A stretch of 64,000 nucleotides of DNA, taken from positions 1 through 64,000 of the forward strand of contig MU270092.1 of the NCBI GenBank assembly GCA_021432635.1. The letters are read 5' to 3'. This document shows positions 12,662-22,816 of this stretch, one piece after another (the stretch's first letter is position 1; every line of letters starts with the position of its first letter). A program made the translations under genes and the position numbers. The DNA comes from Thozetella sp. PMI_491 (taxonomy: Eukaryota > Ascomycota > Sordariomycetes > Chaetosphaeriales > Chaetosphaeriaceae). The notes beneath the pieces are model-generated. The model saw nothing but the letters and a program-made list of their open reading frames with translations. It made no database searches and was not told where the DNA came from.

Positions 12662-13837
12662 GCTTCGATTAGGGGAAGGGGACGAGTCGAACTGGCGATG
12701 CCTGTCCATGGGACACGGGTTGGATCGGCGGGCTGGATCGGGGCGGGCGGGAAGAAAAAACGCGGACCGAGAGGACACGGGGGCGCGCGGCCGAGAGGCG
12801 CGGTCGGGAAAGAACGAGGATCGTGTCTCGGGGAGAGGCTACTGCCTTGTCGCCGTGGATACTCGCGGGAGCATGATGGTGCTAGGACGTCGGAGCTGCT
12901 TGAGGACACGCACTGGCGGTCGAAGTCGGGAGAGCGAGCGCCGATGGTTCGGGGGTTGTGCGTCGGGGAGTAAAGGGTGAAATCACCCGGGGGAGGTCAG
13001 GGGTGTGCAGCGGATGTGGCGCGGCATATGTCAGCCAGCCTTGACGGGCTGCCTGCTCCACGTCGTGCAGTCCGTCGTCCACGCGCACAGCTTCAAACGC
13101 CCCGCTGCCAATCAGGGGTGGGGCACCAGCCCGTCCCCTGGCGCTCGGGCCACTCCGCCGTCCATTCGGTTGGTTGGTCCCAAGGCGCAGCTGCCATCCG
13201 CATCCGGCGAGTCATGTCCTTCCTTCCTATATACAATATACAGTATACCTAGGTACAGAATATGCAATGTTGGTTTGGCAGGCTGCATACGAAATATTTT
13301 TGGGTGCTATTGTGGCATGACATTTTCATCTCCTATTGATTTGGTCATGCAGCCACGCCAGGCTTTTGGAATTGCGCCCTCCCGCAGGACAAAATGACCA
13401 GTCAATGATCACCTAGCGACGCAACAAGGCGTCTGTGGGAATCACTCCCTGGGAACAAGCCAGAGTCCGACCCGGAATCCTGCACCAGCTCAATGGTTGT
13501 TTGATTCATGGTAGCTGAACAAACTCTAGTAAGAAAGCTAGGATAGCATGCCTCTAATAGAGAGAAAGAGGTAGTAGGTGTGCCCAGCCAAGCCGAAGCT
13601 GAGACGCAATGTCATATCCGAGGAATCTAACTAGCAAACCCGTGTAACATGCTGTCAACCAAAAACCCAAGAAATCCTGAATCTCTGCACAATTAGAGAC
13701 GTGAGTTCTGCTTTGTGGATGCGAATGAGGGCAAAGCAGGATAGCAATGGCATCTTCCCCATAGCACCGGGAGCCTCGCATCGTTATGTCCTACGACCTC
13801 ATATCTTCATGGTCGCCATTCTGACTGAGCGCCCTTG
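12662..13837. other. Intergenic: PFA3 promoter and 3' flank of the WSC gene
   Basis: This 1.2 kb holds the PFA3 5' region (GC-rich, roughly 12,660-13,160) and then A/T-rich DNA next to the end of the WSC gene. No motif-bearing frame was found. Confidence 0.6.
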
Positions 13838-16800
13838 TCACGCTACAAACGACCTCGCCTCTCGTGTAGGCCTCTCAGTAGGGTCAGGGTTGCTGTGCCT
13901 AAGTAGCATAACCCTTTCAGAGTGTGTGCGTGTCTTCTCTGCCTGCTGCAAATCTGGCAGCAGCTCCGTTCCTGGTATCGAGTCCGCGGCATGGAAGACG
14001 TCAACATTGGAACTCGAGAAGGAACCCATGCCCCGTGTCCGGTCAGCGGGGTCGCCAGTCAACAAGCTAGACGAAATACACGGGGACTGTTGCATCACAG
14101 ACCAGAGCACAGTAGTGGTCAGTCCCGGGCCAGAGAACGGCGGTGGGGTCACGGTGGACGGGATTTCGGCCCAAGGTACCGCCGTTGCTAGAAAGGTTGA
14201 GGAGGTTTCTATGGCAGGCGTTCCGTTGCTTAGCCGCCAAGATGTCAGCCATGAAGGAGCAGTGAGGAAGGATACATCGGTTGTAGAGAAGTCAGGCGGT
14301 ACCAGGGCACTCGTCGCCGGTGATTCCGAGAGGATCGGGTTGGAGAAGACTGTCGGCACCCCACCTGACCCTCCTAAGCTGGAGAGAGCATTGCTTGGGG
14401 AGGATATTAAGAGCGGCGAGCCGGTCGACATAGGGGTATTAGACTGCAACGCGGTGACCGTCGAGGGCTGCAGAGCTGTCTCAGCGCTAGGGATACTGAA
14501 TACAGGAGTGTCGGTCAGGAGCGTCGTGTGTGCAACAAGGGTGCTGGGTATGATAGTAGGCACCGGTATTGTCTGAGTGTCACCCCAAAGACCACCGAGA
14601 AGAGCAACCAGCGATTCCATATCGCTATAGTTTGCTTTGGTGGAGGGCCGATCTACTGTGCGATCGACAGAAAGCTGGAGATCCGAGGCTACCGCAATCA
14701 TCGGGGCCAGCTTCGGTATAATGTCGTGTGCTTCTTGGATAGTGCTGGTGTTAATCTTTGGGCTGCCTACGGTAGCACCCGTGACGCTCGCTGACGCTGC
14801 ACTTTCCCGTTCTATTCTGGCGTCACAAGGGGTAGATGAAGGCACCACAGAACCTAGATGCGTTGAGTGAGGAACCACTGCTGCCAGTGGATACACAAAC
14901 ACCACTGAGGTGACAGGCACGACTATCTGTCGGATGCCGCCCGGGTGAACTGAGATCTCAGACTGGCCAAGCGATGGCATTGGCAAAGATAACTGAAGTT
15001 CAGGCCCAGCAACGATAGGGGCCTTTCCATCGGGACTCCAAACGCTCAATGACCAGTTCCCACCGCATGGGCGGCTGTCCTGGCCGCTGCAAGTCGCATT
15101 GCAGTTGTTGTCATCGGTTAGCCAAGAGTCCACCAGGAAGTTGCCACAGAAGCACTGGAAGCCAGCTTCAACCCCAGCTAGTAGGTACCCTTGCTTCTTG
15201 CAGTAGTTGATACACAGTTCGTTGCTCATACCCTTGGGAATCGCAGTAGTGATAGATTGATTCTTCAATGCTCGAGCTTCGTCATCTTTGTAGCATCCTG
15301 CATAGGCCCATCCTCCCACTGGAGGGTGCAAAGTCATAGTCGAAGAGCTCCCTAGAGAAGACAATCCCTGTGTTACCGTGACAAATGCTGTTGATGTAAT
15401 GGTAAGAGGCTCAGGCGGTTGAGTGTTGGCAGTAGGCGCGCCACCTTCGTGGGGACACACGGTGACAGTTTGAACCGCGGCTGACGGTACGCAGAACCAG
15501 CCTCCATGGCAATGAGCGCAAGCCCAACCTACTCCGCACGGAGCCGGCATGGCAGATGTTTGCTGTGGAGGGCAGAACCAGCCGTCAGGGCAGTCATCGC
15601 AAGTATATCCTTGGCCAGGGCATGGTCCGAGGCTACCTACTCCCCCGCCTGGTGTAGGCGATGCAGCTGGGCCTGATCCGTATCCTCCACCACCACTTTC
15701 GTGGTTACAGGCTGAGCTGCTCGTACCACCAGTGCACGTAGGAGGCAGCTGTGTCACCGATGGTGAGCCACCTATTCCTGAGAAAGTAGGTGATTGAGAA
15801 ACTACCGGGGCAGGGGCAACGGTGACGGGAACTGTGAGCTGGCCAGAACTAGTCGGTACGATAGAGGCTGGTGGTGACAGCTGCAGACTGGAAACCAACC
15901 CTGGGGAGGTGGCCTGGGAAATCTGACCAGAGCTCGAAGGTGCTCCCAAGGCCGAAGAAATTACAGGCGGCGATGCTGTTAGCACAGTTTGGCCGCTAGG
16001 CGGCCTAGTCGGCAAGGTTCCAGGAGAAATCAACGAAAAGGACGGTTGCGAAGTAGCAGGGACCGTACCCAAAGGTGGCTGGCCGGATGGCCCGCTTCCG
16101 CTCCCCAGCGAGGAGCTGGCTGCGGCCGATGACTGAGCTGCTGTTGGCGAAGGTGCAGCGGGCGAGGCCATGACCACAGTGGGCGATGTTGCTGGTGGTG
16201 CCGAGGGGGACCCAGCAGGGCTGCTAGCAGTTCCAACTGAAGAGACAGTCACTGAGGTTGCTCCGCATGGGGTGGGAACTGTGATGAAAGAGCCGCCGAT
16301 GAAGGAGACGGCGGAGCACAAAATTGAAGTGATTTGTGATGGGACTGCCAGTGGTACTGGTTCGGCCTGCGCTAGGAGGCTGCTGGCTTCGGAGAGCGGG
16401 ATCACGCTTGTAAGTTCCGCTATGATGGCACTGGTGAGCAACCCGATGATGTCGGAGTTCTGCGGCCCAGCAAGACTTCCCAGCTGACTGGCGAGCTCTG
16501 ACATACCATTTCCCGAAGCAGTAATCGGAGGTAAGCCTGAGAGGAGAGTTGCCATTTCCGTGGGAAGAGTGATAGCGATCGTCGGCAGAACGCCCTGCAA
16601 GGACGCAGGCGTGGGCATCGCGAGGCTAAGCACGGGGACATTGGCAGTGGCCATCTCGACACCCGTCAACACCTTGCTCGCAATCTTCCCGATCTCCGCA
16701 GTGATGTCATTTGCCAAAGTTGCAATCTCGGGCACGAGCGAGTGTGCGTTATTGAGCAGATCTCCCACTACCGAGGTCAACGCCGGCATCACTGATGTAA

Positions 16801-17527
16801 GTCCGTCTCCGAGGGCGGGCACGACATTGGCTAGCGTTGCAGCGACCGCCGGGATCTGGTCCACCGGGATCGGGCCGTGTTGGAGGATACCGTCGAGCAA
16901 AGAAGCGACATTGGAGATGAGTTCAGTGGGCTTCGGCAATGGGATAAGGCTTGTTAGCCCACCTATCGGAGCAGGGAGGGTTGGACTTAGCAGAGGTGGC
17001 TTAGAGCCACCCCCGAGCAGGGGTGTCAACACATCCGGAACAATAGATAATAGACCGCCTAGAAGACCGCCATCGCCAGGATTTGCGGCGCCTGGCTGCG
17101 ACGGGTCAGCTGAGGGGGTTGGCGGAATAAGAGCCGGGGTAGTCAAGATAACAGGGACAATCGAAATCGGGTTGGACGGTGCTGGCAGTATAGTTGGAAC
17201 CACCGACGCTGCACTCAGAATAGGCGAGAGCCGAAGGGGATCTGTGCTCTGGATAATAGGTGACAAGGATTGAGCGGGTGATACCAAAGGCGGAGTTACA
17301 ACCACCGTCACAGGAGTGCTGGTTGGATGCGGGAACAGCGACGAGATGATGGCCGGAATACCAAGCCTGTCCTCGCCGAGGGGCTCAACGACAGGATTCG
17401 TATCCAAAAGATCATGCTGGGCTGCAAGATTGGACTCGGAATCAATGTGAGATTGGTGGAGAAGGCTCAAGGCTTGAAGCGCGTCGGAGAGGTAGAGGAG
17501 AGCAAGCCACCGTGTAAGTCGTGGCAT
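13838..17527 (-). CDS. Large secreted Ser/Thr/Pro-rich protein with Cys-rich modules and a WSC domain, 1229 aa
   Basis: Probably a heavily O-glycosylated wall or extracellular protein; WSC domains bind carbohydrate or act in wall sensors. The ATG at 17527 gives a plausible signal peptide (MPRLTRWLALLYLSDALQA). Then come about 600 residues rich in Pro, Ser, Leu and Val. Two related Cys modules follow at about 630-695 (CPGQGYTCDDCPDGWFCPP and CGVGWACAHCHGGWFCVP). The WSC domain is at about 737-831 (AYAGCYKD, CINYCKKQGY, FQCFCGN, CNATCSG, RPCGGNWSLSVW). A Ser/Thr-rich C-terminus follows, with no clear transmembrane segment or GPI signal, unlike yeast Wsc sensors. It reads as one exon. A TATA-like TATATAA on the minus strand at 17909-17915 implies a leader of about 350 nt, so an upstream exon cannot be excluded. 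Confidence 0.8.
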   Translation of the reverse strand: MPRLTRWLALLYLSDALQALSLLHQSHIDSESNLAAQHDLLDTNPVVEPLGEDRLGIPAIISSLFPHPTSTPVTVVVTPPLVSPAQSLSPIIQSTDPLRLSPILSAASVVPTILPAPSNPISIVPVILTTPALIPPTPSADPSQPGAANPGDGGLLGGLLSIVPDVLTPLLGGGSKPPLLSPTLPAPIGGLTSLIPLPKPTELISNVASLLDGILQHGPIPVDQIPAVAATLANVVPALGDGLTSVMPALTSVVGDLLNNAHSLVPEIATLANDITAEIGKIASKVLTGVEMATANVPVLSLAMPTPASLQGVLPTIAITLPTEMATLLSGLPPITASGNGMSELASQLGSLAGPQNSDIIGLLTSAIIAELTSVIPLSEASSLLAQAEPVPLAVPSQITSILCSAVSFIGGSFITVPTPCGATSVTVSSVGTASSPAGSPSAPPATSPTVVMASPAAPSPTAAQSSAAASSSLGSGSGPSGQPPLGTVPATSQPSFSLISPGTLPTRPPSGQTVLTASPPVISSALGAPSSSGQISQATSPGLVSSLQLSPPASIVPTSSGQLTVPVTVAPAPVVSQSPTFSGIGGSPSVTQLPPTCTGGTSSSACNHESGGGGYGSGPAASPTPGGGVGSLGPCPGQGYTCDDCPDGWFCPPQQTSAMPAPCGVGWACAHCHGGWFCVPSAAVQTVTVCPHEGGAPTANTQPPEPLTITSTAFVTVTQGLSSLGSSSTMTLHPPVGGWAYAGCYKDDEARALKNQSITTAIPKGMSNELCINYCKKQGYLLAGVEAGFQCFCGNFLVDSWLTDDNNCNATCSGQDSRPCGGNWSLSVWSPDGKAPIVAGPELQLSLPMPSLGQSEISVHPGGIRQIVVPVTSVVFVYPLAAVVPHSTHLGSVVPSSTPCDARIERESAASASVTGATVGSPKINTSTIQEAHDIIPKLAPMIAVASDLQLSVDRTVDRPSTKANYSDMESLVALLGGLWGDTQTIPVPTIIPSTLVAHTTLLTDTPVFSIPSAETALQPSTVTALQSNTPMSTGSPLLISSPSNALSSLGGSGGVPTVFSNPILSESPATSALVPPDFSTTDVSFLTAPSWLTSWRLSNGTPAIETSSTFLATAVPWAEIPSTVTPPPFSGPGLTTTVLWSVMQQSPCISSSLLTGDPADRTRGMGSFSSSNVDVFHAADSIPGTELLPDLQQAEKTRTHSERVMLLRHSNPDPTERPTREARSFVA

Positions 17528-18214
17528 GTCCGCTGAGAAGGCTGAGTATGAGGGCTCCAAACGAATGAAGATGCTGTTCCAAGAACAGGATGAGCAACAA
17601 GAACCCCAAAGTGAAGATTGAACCAAGAGATTGTGATGCGGACTCGGTCAAGATTGAAACCTAAGGAGGCTCGCAAAATGGGGAGAGCGAGCTTAAGTGT
17701 ACATGACCAGAGCCAACATGAAGCAGGCTAGAACGTAGAGAAAAAGGAAGCTCTTTCCAAGGCACGCCTCGAATGCCGATTCCCAAGGAGGCAAGAGAGG
17801 TAGTTCCTGCCCCATCGCAGTACGCAAGATAGGCATCTCGCGCGGAAAGTGGGAGCCGGCCATGACAGCCCCTGAAAGATGCCTTATGCTCCGGCTCTCG
17901 CGTCCATGTTATATAGGAAAGCTTCCTATGCGGGGCAATACATCCCACATGACGATTTCCACAGTGTTCGTTGCAACTCTGCGTCCCGAAGGGACGGACT
18001 ACTCAGATCCAGCGGCGCAAAACACATTCACACGTGGGATGCACAGCAAGGTTGCTCACAATTGAGTTCATATTTTGAGACGATCCAGGCCATTCGTGAA
18101 GATTTTGAAAGCCTCAATCTATGCCATTGCCAGAGCCCATGCAATTAAAAGAACCACAAGACGCCCCGAACTTTCCCTCCTTGCCGGTTGAGCACACCCT
18201 CGCTCGGCAAAAAC
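17528..18214. other. Intergenic: leader/promoter of the WSC gene and 3' flank of RPS2
   Basis: This contains a minus-strand TATATAA at 17909-17915, about 385 nt upstream of the WSC-gene ATG. The stretch between them reads as pyrimidine-rich leader on the minus strand. No separate gene is supported. Confidence 0.55.
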
Positions 18215-19144
18215 TTAGTTAGCGTACCGCTTGTCACTCCGCAGAGTGTCGGCAAACTCGTCCAGCGGGCTCCTGATGAGCTTGGTCTCCTTCCAGAGGT
18301 TGGGCGTGAGGAAGCCGTAGGTGTCGACGACGGCGGCGAATGTGGCCTTGAGAGTGTTCTCGAGGGTCTTGGTCGAGCCGGACGACGAGGTGTAGGCATC
18401 CTCGATACCGGCCAGCTGGAGAAGACGCTTGACGGCGGGGGAGGCAACGAGGGAGGTACCGCGGGGAGCGGGGATGAGCTAGAGGGGCTGGATTAGCAGC
18501 TGCCACCGTGGATTGGACATACTTGCTCGGTTACTTACACGGACGGTGACGGAACCGCACTTGCCGCTCTGCTTGGTGGGCAGAGAGTGAGGGACACCAA
18601 GGTTGGCACCCCAGTAACCACGACGGACGGGGATGACGCTGAGCTTGGCAATGATAATGGCGGCGCGGATAGCGGTAGCGACTTCCTTGGAGGTCTTGAT
18701 ACCGAGACCGACGTGGCCCTCCGAGTCGCCGATGATGACGATGGCCTTGAAGCGGGTTCGCTGACCGGCACGGGTCTGCTTCTGCACGGGCTTGATCTGT
18801 GGGCGAGAGGAGAGACATCAGCAGCGGCCCTGGAGAGCTGCACATGAAGCAATGGGGACGAGTGTTCCTACCTTCATCACCTCGTCCTTGAGCTTGGGGA
18901 GGAAGAAGTCGACGATCTGGTACTCCTTGATGGGCAGGGAGTGCAGGTAGATCTCCTCCATGCTCTTGATCTTGCCAGCCTTTACGAGACGGCCCAGCTT
19001 GGTGACGGGCTGCCACTCCTTCTCGTCGCTCTTGCCGCCGCGACGTCCACGACCACGGCCACGGCCACGGCCCCTATCACCACCACGGTCACCACGGGCG
19101 CCGAAACCACCACCGCGGGGAGCGACGCTTCCTCGATCAGCCAT
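18215..19144 (-). CDS. RPS2: 40S ribosomal protein S2 (uS5), 3 exons, 264 aa
   Basis: A structural protein of the small ribosomal subunit near the decoding centre. Exons are 19144-18872, 18796-18539 and 18478-18215, with introns of 75 and 60 nt and joins in phase 0. The N-terminus has the eukaryote-typical RG-rich tail ([17 protein letters not shown]). It is followed by the S5 core, with [32 protein letters not shown] and GKCGSVTVR, then the C-terminal [17 protein letters not shown] and [14 protein letters not shown]. The length matches fungal S2. It is transcribed away from RPS30 across a 499-bp region likely to act as a shared promoter. Confidence 0.96.
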
Positions 19145-19643
19145 ATTTGCGGATGTTGCGGAGTCCGTCGACGGGTGAGCACGACTTGTTGCTTGAATTG
19201 GTCGGGGTTAGGTCAGTTGTGAAGTCGAAGCCCGCTACGGAAGTTGTCGATAAAAAAAAGTTGCGGGGAATTTACACGACAAATTCCCACTGGTGTGCGG
19301 GAGCTCAGGGCAGCCCTAAAACAAATTGGTGCCCCAAAATCCAGGCAGAGAATCGAGGGGAATGGTGGGGCTTATCTCACCGAGGTGAGAGACCCGCTCG
19401 TCGCTTCGACCTCGGTCGAGCCCGCCCCGCTTATTACCGGTTTGCTCTCCCCGGATCCAATCCTTCGGTGTCGAGTCATCCTAAATTCGCCTCCTTGCAT
19501 ATCTTCTCGCCAGTGATCCTGCAACCCATCCGTGTCTCGCCCAGTCGCAGTCCAACCAAGTACGGATCTTCAGAATCAGCGCATACGTATTTTTATTTTA
19601 TTTTGTTGAAAAATTCATCACTACCAACCTCTCGATCGTCACC
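19145..19643. promoter_or_regulatory. Shared bidirectional promoter of RPS2 and RPS30
   Basis: These 499 bp separate the divergent start codons of two ribosomal protein genes. A T-rich tract (19588-19604) lies 40-55 nt upstream of the RPS30 ATG, and a run of A at 19252-19259 flanks the RPS2 side. Co-regulation is inferred from the arrangement; no specific factor site is claimed. Confidence 0.6.
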
Positions 19644-19958
19644 ATGGGCAAGGTCCACGGATCTCTCGCCCGCGCAGGCAAGGTCAAGTCGCAGACCCCT
19701 AAGGTACGTTACCTACCGGCTCGCCGCTCGCTGACGCGCAAGCTCATGATAACTCACACGATACGCCCCATCTAGGTCGAGCCTCAGGAGACGGCGAAGG
19801 TGCCCAAGGGCCGAGCCCACAAGCGGGAGCAGTACACGCGCCGTTTCGTCAACGTTACCTTGACTGGAGGGAAGCGGAAGGTGCGCGCGCTCATGTCCGA
19901 GAAATCCATACGACGAGACTGACATATGGAGCAGATGAACCCCAACCCTGGATCGTAA
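19644..19958 (+). CDS. RPS30: 40S ribosomal protein S30 (eS30), 3 exons, 62 aa
   Basis: A small basic 40S protein. Exons are 19644-19703, 19776-19880 and 19935-19958; introns are 72 and 54 nt, all joins phase 0. The product starts [20 protein letters not shown], continues with [19 protein letters not shown] and ends MNPNPGS, the conserved eS30 ending. The last exon encodes only seven residues plus stop, so it is easily missed: reading on from exon 2 gives a false tail. Its intron has a weaker GTGCGC donor but a good branch site (GACTGAC). No ubiquitin-like fusion is present upstream, unlike animal FAU. Confidence 0.95.
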
Positions 19959-20686
19959 AGCAGAGTAGGCTCATTGGCGCATGGTTTTCTGATTTGGATA
20001 GCCCGGACTGGGACGGCAAACATGGCTTGAGTTGGGCTTTTGGAGCATCATGGACAGGACAGGCAGGTCGGCTGATCGTTCTTCTGTGGCTAGGTTTCCG
20101 GCGCAAGGCGTTTTAGTCGGAGCTAATGATGCCTTTCGATGACCTGGATCAGAAATCCAAGAATCGTTCATATACCGTGTCCCGGTTGGTCGAGTTGCAG
20201 CGTGACATGTATTATGGCAGCAGCCTCGACTCGCTGCATCGCCGGTTATCGATAGACAGTCCACGTATGTGCTTTCGAAAGGGCGATGGGCGACTCTCGC
20301 AACCGCGCTGGCAAAGCGAATTGCCCCATCTCCCTTCTAGAGACGATAGTAGGAACGAAATTCATAAACATAACTCTTGGCCCTTACTTCACCTCACGCA
20401 TCATGGCTGTGGTTCTTTTGCTTGCTCCTTGAAGGCACTATATTCGTCAGCAGCATAGTGCAGTAGCGGCTATTCTCGAAACGGAAGGATTGTCCCACGG
20501 GAGTGCTACGCAATGTTGCGTCCAAGTAGCTAACCCCGCAATTCGTACTGTACCATTCGACCCTCATAAGGGCCCCAGGCAGTCGACTTCTGCATTTTGT
20601 AAACCAGCTGCGCTTACCACTAGCCTGCATCGCTTCAATAGTGATTAGCCATATATAAGTCGCTATCTCGCAAGGCTGGCCCACCA
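19959..20686. other. Intergenic between RPS30 and the HET gene, no gene seen
   Basis: This 0.7 kb lacks a motif-bearing frame. A TATATAA at 20652-20658 sits only about 30 nt upstream of the HET gene ATG; if it is used as a TATA box, the leader would be extremely short. Confidence 0.55.
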
Positions 20687-22734
20687 ATGAGGCTCATCAA
20701 TACCACTACTCTCGCACTAGAGGTCTTTCAAGGTCTAACTCCCGAATATGCGATTCTTTCCCATACGTGGGGAGACGAGGAGGTAACAGTGCAGGATTGG
20801 GAAGCTGCCCAGCGGCTGGGCACAACCCTTTCTCTCTACTCCACGATCCAAGACATCCTCGAGTCTGAGGGAGGTGCACCAGAGGACTTGGACGAGCCGC
20901 CGACCACCCCACAGGTGCGGAGGAATACTGAAGAGTCCGTCCAGGAGTGGCTGGACAATCTCGGCCTCCACGAGACTCGGTTTGGATTTTGGAAGATCCT
21001 TAAAGCATGCTTCCAGGCACGAAGGGACGGATTGGCATGGCTGTGGGTGGATACTGGCTGCATTGACAAGACCAGCAGCGCTGAGCTGTCCGAGGCCATC
21101 AATTCGATGTATGCCTGGTACCTCAACTCGACCGTCTGTTACGCCTACCTAGCCGACGTGCCTGATGCCTCACCGAACTCTCCCAGGTTCCGTAGCAGTC
21201 GGTGGTTTACACGCGGGTGGACTCTCCAAGAGCTTCTCGCGCCGTCTGAAGTAGTTTTCTACTCGCGCGACTGGGTCCAGATCGGCACCAAGAAGAGCCT
21301 CGCGAAGCTGGTCTACGAAATCACGGGCATCCGAGAGGAATATCTCCTGCAAATGGATGGAATCCTAGGCGCTAGCATCGCCCAGCGCATGTCATGGGTG
21401 TCCAACAGATCAACGACTCGGCCTGAAGATATGGCATATTGCCTACTAGGGTTATTCGATGTGAATTTGTGAGTCCCGGGACGTTAAAAAGGCCGACAAG
21501 AGCATATTGTTGGGTATACTTGGAAGGTAGGCTAACTATGACTTACCCAACTTCTAGGCCGCTTATCTATGGTGAGGGCTCAAAGGCGTTTGTACGCCTT
21601 CAAGAGGAGATTATCAAGGTGTCGGATGATCACTCAATCTTCGCTTGGAACTGGATCACTCAGCTCTCCGATCCGTTCATGCGCGGTGGTAAACGCCACA
21701 AAACGCTGAAGTCACCGGTGAGAACGGACAAGCCATACCGGCCCAGTCTCCCTTCGAGCAAGAGTTACTTGAGTTCGGGAGGCGAGATGAACGGACTTGG
21801 CAATCAACGCTCGCGTTTTCCAGAATTCAGACTTGAATGCCTGAGACGCGATGCCCGCTGGAAAGACCCGCGCCGCCCTACGTTACTCGCGCCAGATCCA
21901 ATTGCCTTCTACGATTCCGGGACGCTGCCTGTGCTCATGCCATCAAGCACAGTTGCGCCCTTCACTCTGACCAATGCGGGCCTGTCCATCTCGCTGCCGA
22001 TAATCCGGCATGTCGGCGACAATATGATCTTCGCGGTTCTGGATCGGAGGCAGGACCAAGCCAGTGGCTCACAAACGCTTTTGTGTGTCCCCTTAGTGAG
22101 GCACACTCAGCATAGAAATCGTTACGTCCGGACCTGGTTTCCTGCTGGACCGGTCGAGTTGGTTCGGGATATCGGGGAGTCCTACCCGTCGGAGACCATC
22201 GAGGTCGGTCGGGACATCCAGATGGTTCCGTTTTACTACCCAAGCTTCGGGGGAACTTCGCACCGATACGGCTTCTGGGTGATCCTTCGCTACGGGGCAG
22301 ACACTGTTCGCCTGTACGGTGGGATCACGACTTCTGGGGGCGTCTTCAATAACTATGGCATCTTCTTTGACCGCGACGAGGCGTCGAAGAACCAGCTCCT
22401 TAGCGGGCTTCTTATATTCGATAACCAACACCCAACTGATGTTTTTGTACTGTTTCTGGCTCTAAGGTTTCAGTCGAGCAAAAATGACGCAAGCCTCGAG
22501 TTACCCACATACTACTGCACAGCTGTTCGCCGAAAGAGACGTCTCCTTACCGCGGACGGTGACATAGCGAATCTCTACCACGGTCTCGGCAGAGACTGCA
22601 GACCGGTGCGGCTTGACCGGCAAGTCCCGAAATCACTATCGCACGAAGGCATATCGGCACGGCTGCTGAATAACGTGCCGCTAAGCCACTGTTCTGGGTC
22701 GGACATCAAACTGGTCGACGTGAACTTCACATGA
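20687..22734 (+). CDS. HET-domain (heterokaryon incompatibility-like) protein, 2 exons, 652 aa
   Basis: HET proteins act in fungal non-self recognition, and many paralogues have unknown partners. Exons are 20687-21468 and 21558-22734 (89-nt intron, GTGAGT donor, join inside the Leu of DVNLPLIYGEG). The N-terminal HET domain (about 20-175) shows YAILSHTWGDEEVTVQDW, WLWVDTGCIDKTSSAELSEA, INSMYAWYLNSTVCYAYLADV split by the usual spacing, then FTRGWTLQELLAPSEVVFY. RPEDMAYCLLGLFDVNLPLIYGEG follows, as in HET-E/HET-D-like proteins. The C-terminal about 370 residues carry no domain I recognise: no WD repeats, NACHT or ankyrin repeats. It neighbours secreted and transport genes in an accessory-looking block. 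Confidence 0.92.
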
Positions 22735-22816
22735 ACATTAACATTGGCTATCGTCGAACCTCGTTATGCGACAGAATCACACCCCATACTAGCCATCCTA
22801 CTTCCGCCCCGCCTCG

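Noticed and set aside
20652-20658. TATATAA as the firm TATA box of the HET gene
   Set aside because: It is only about 30 nt from the start codon, leaving almost no leader; kept only as a note in the intergenic entry.
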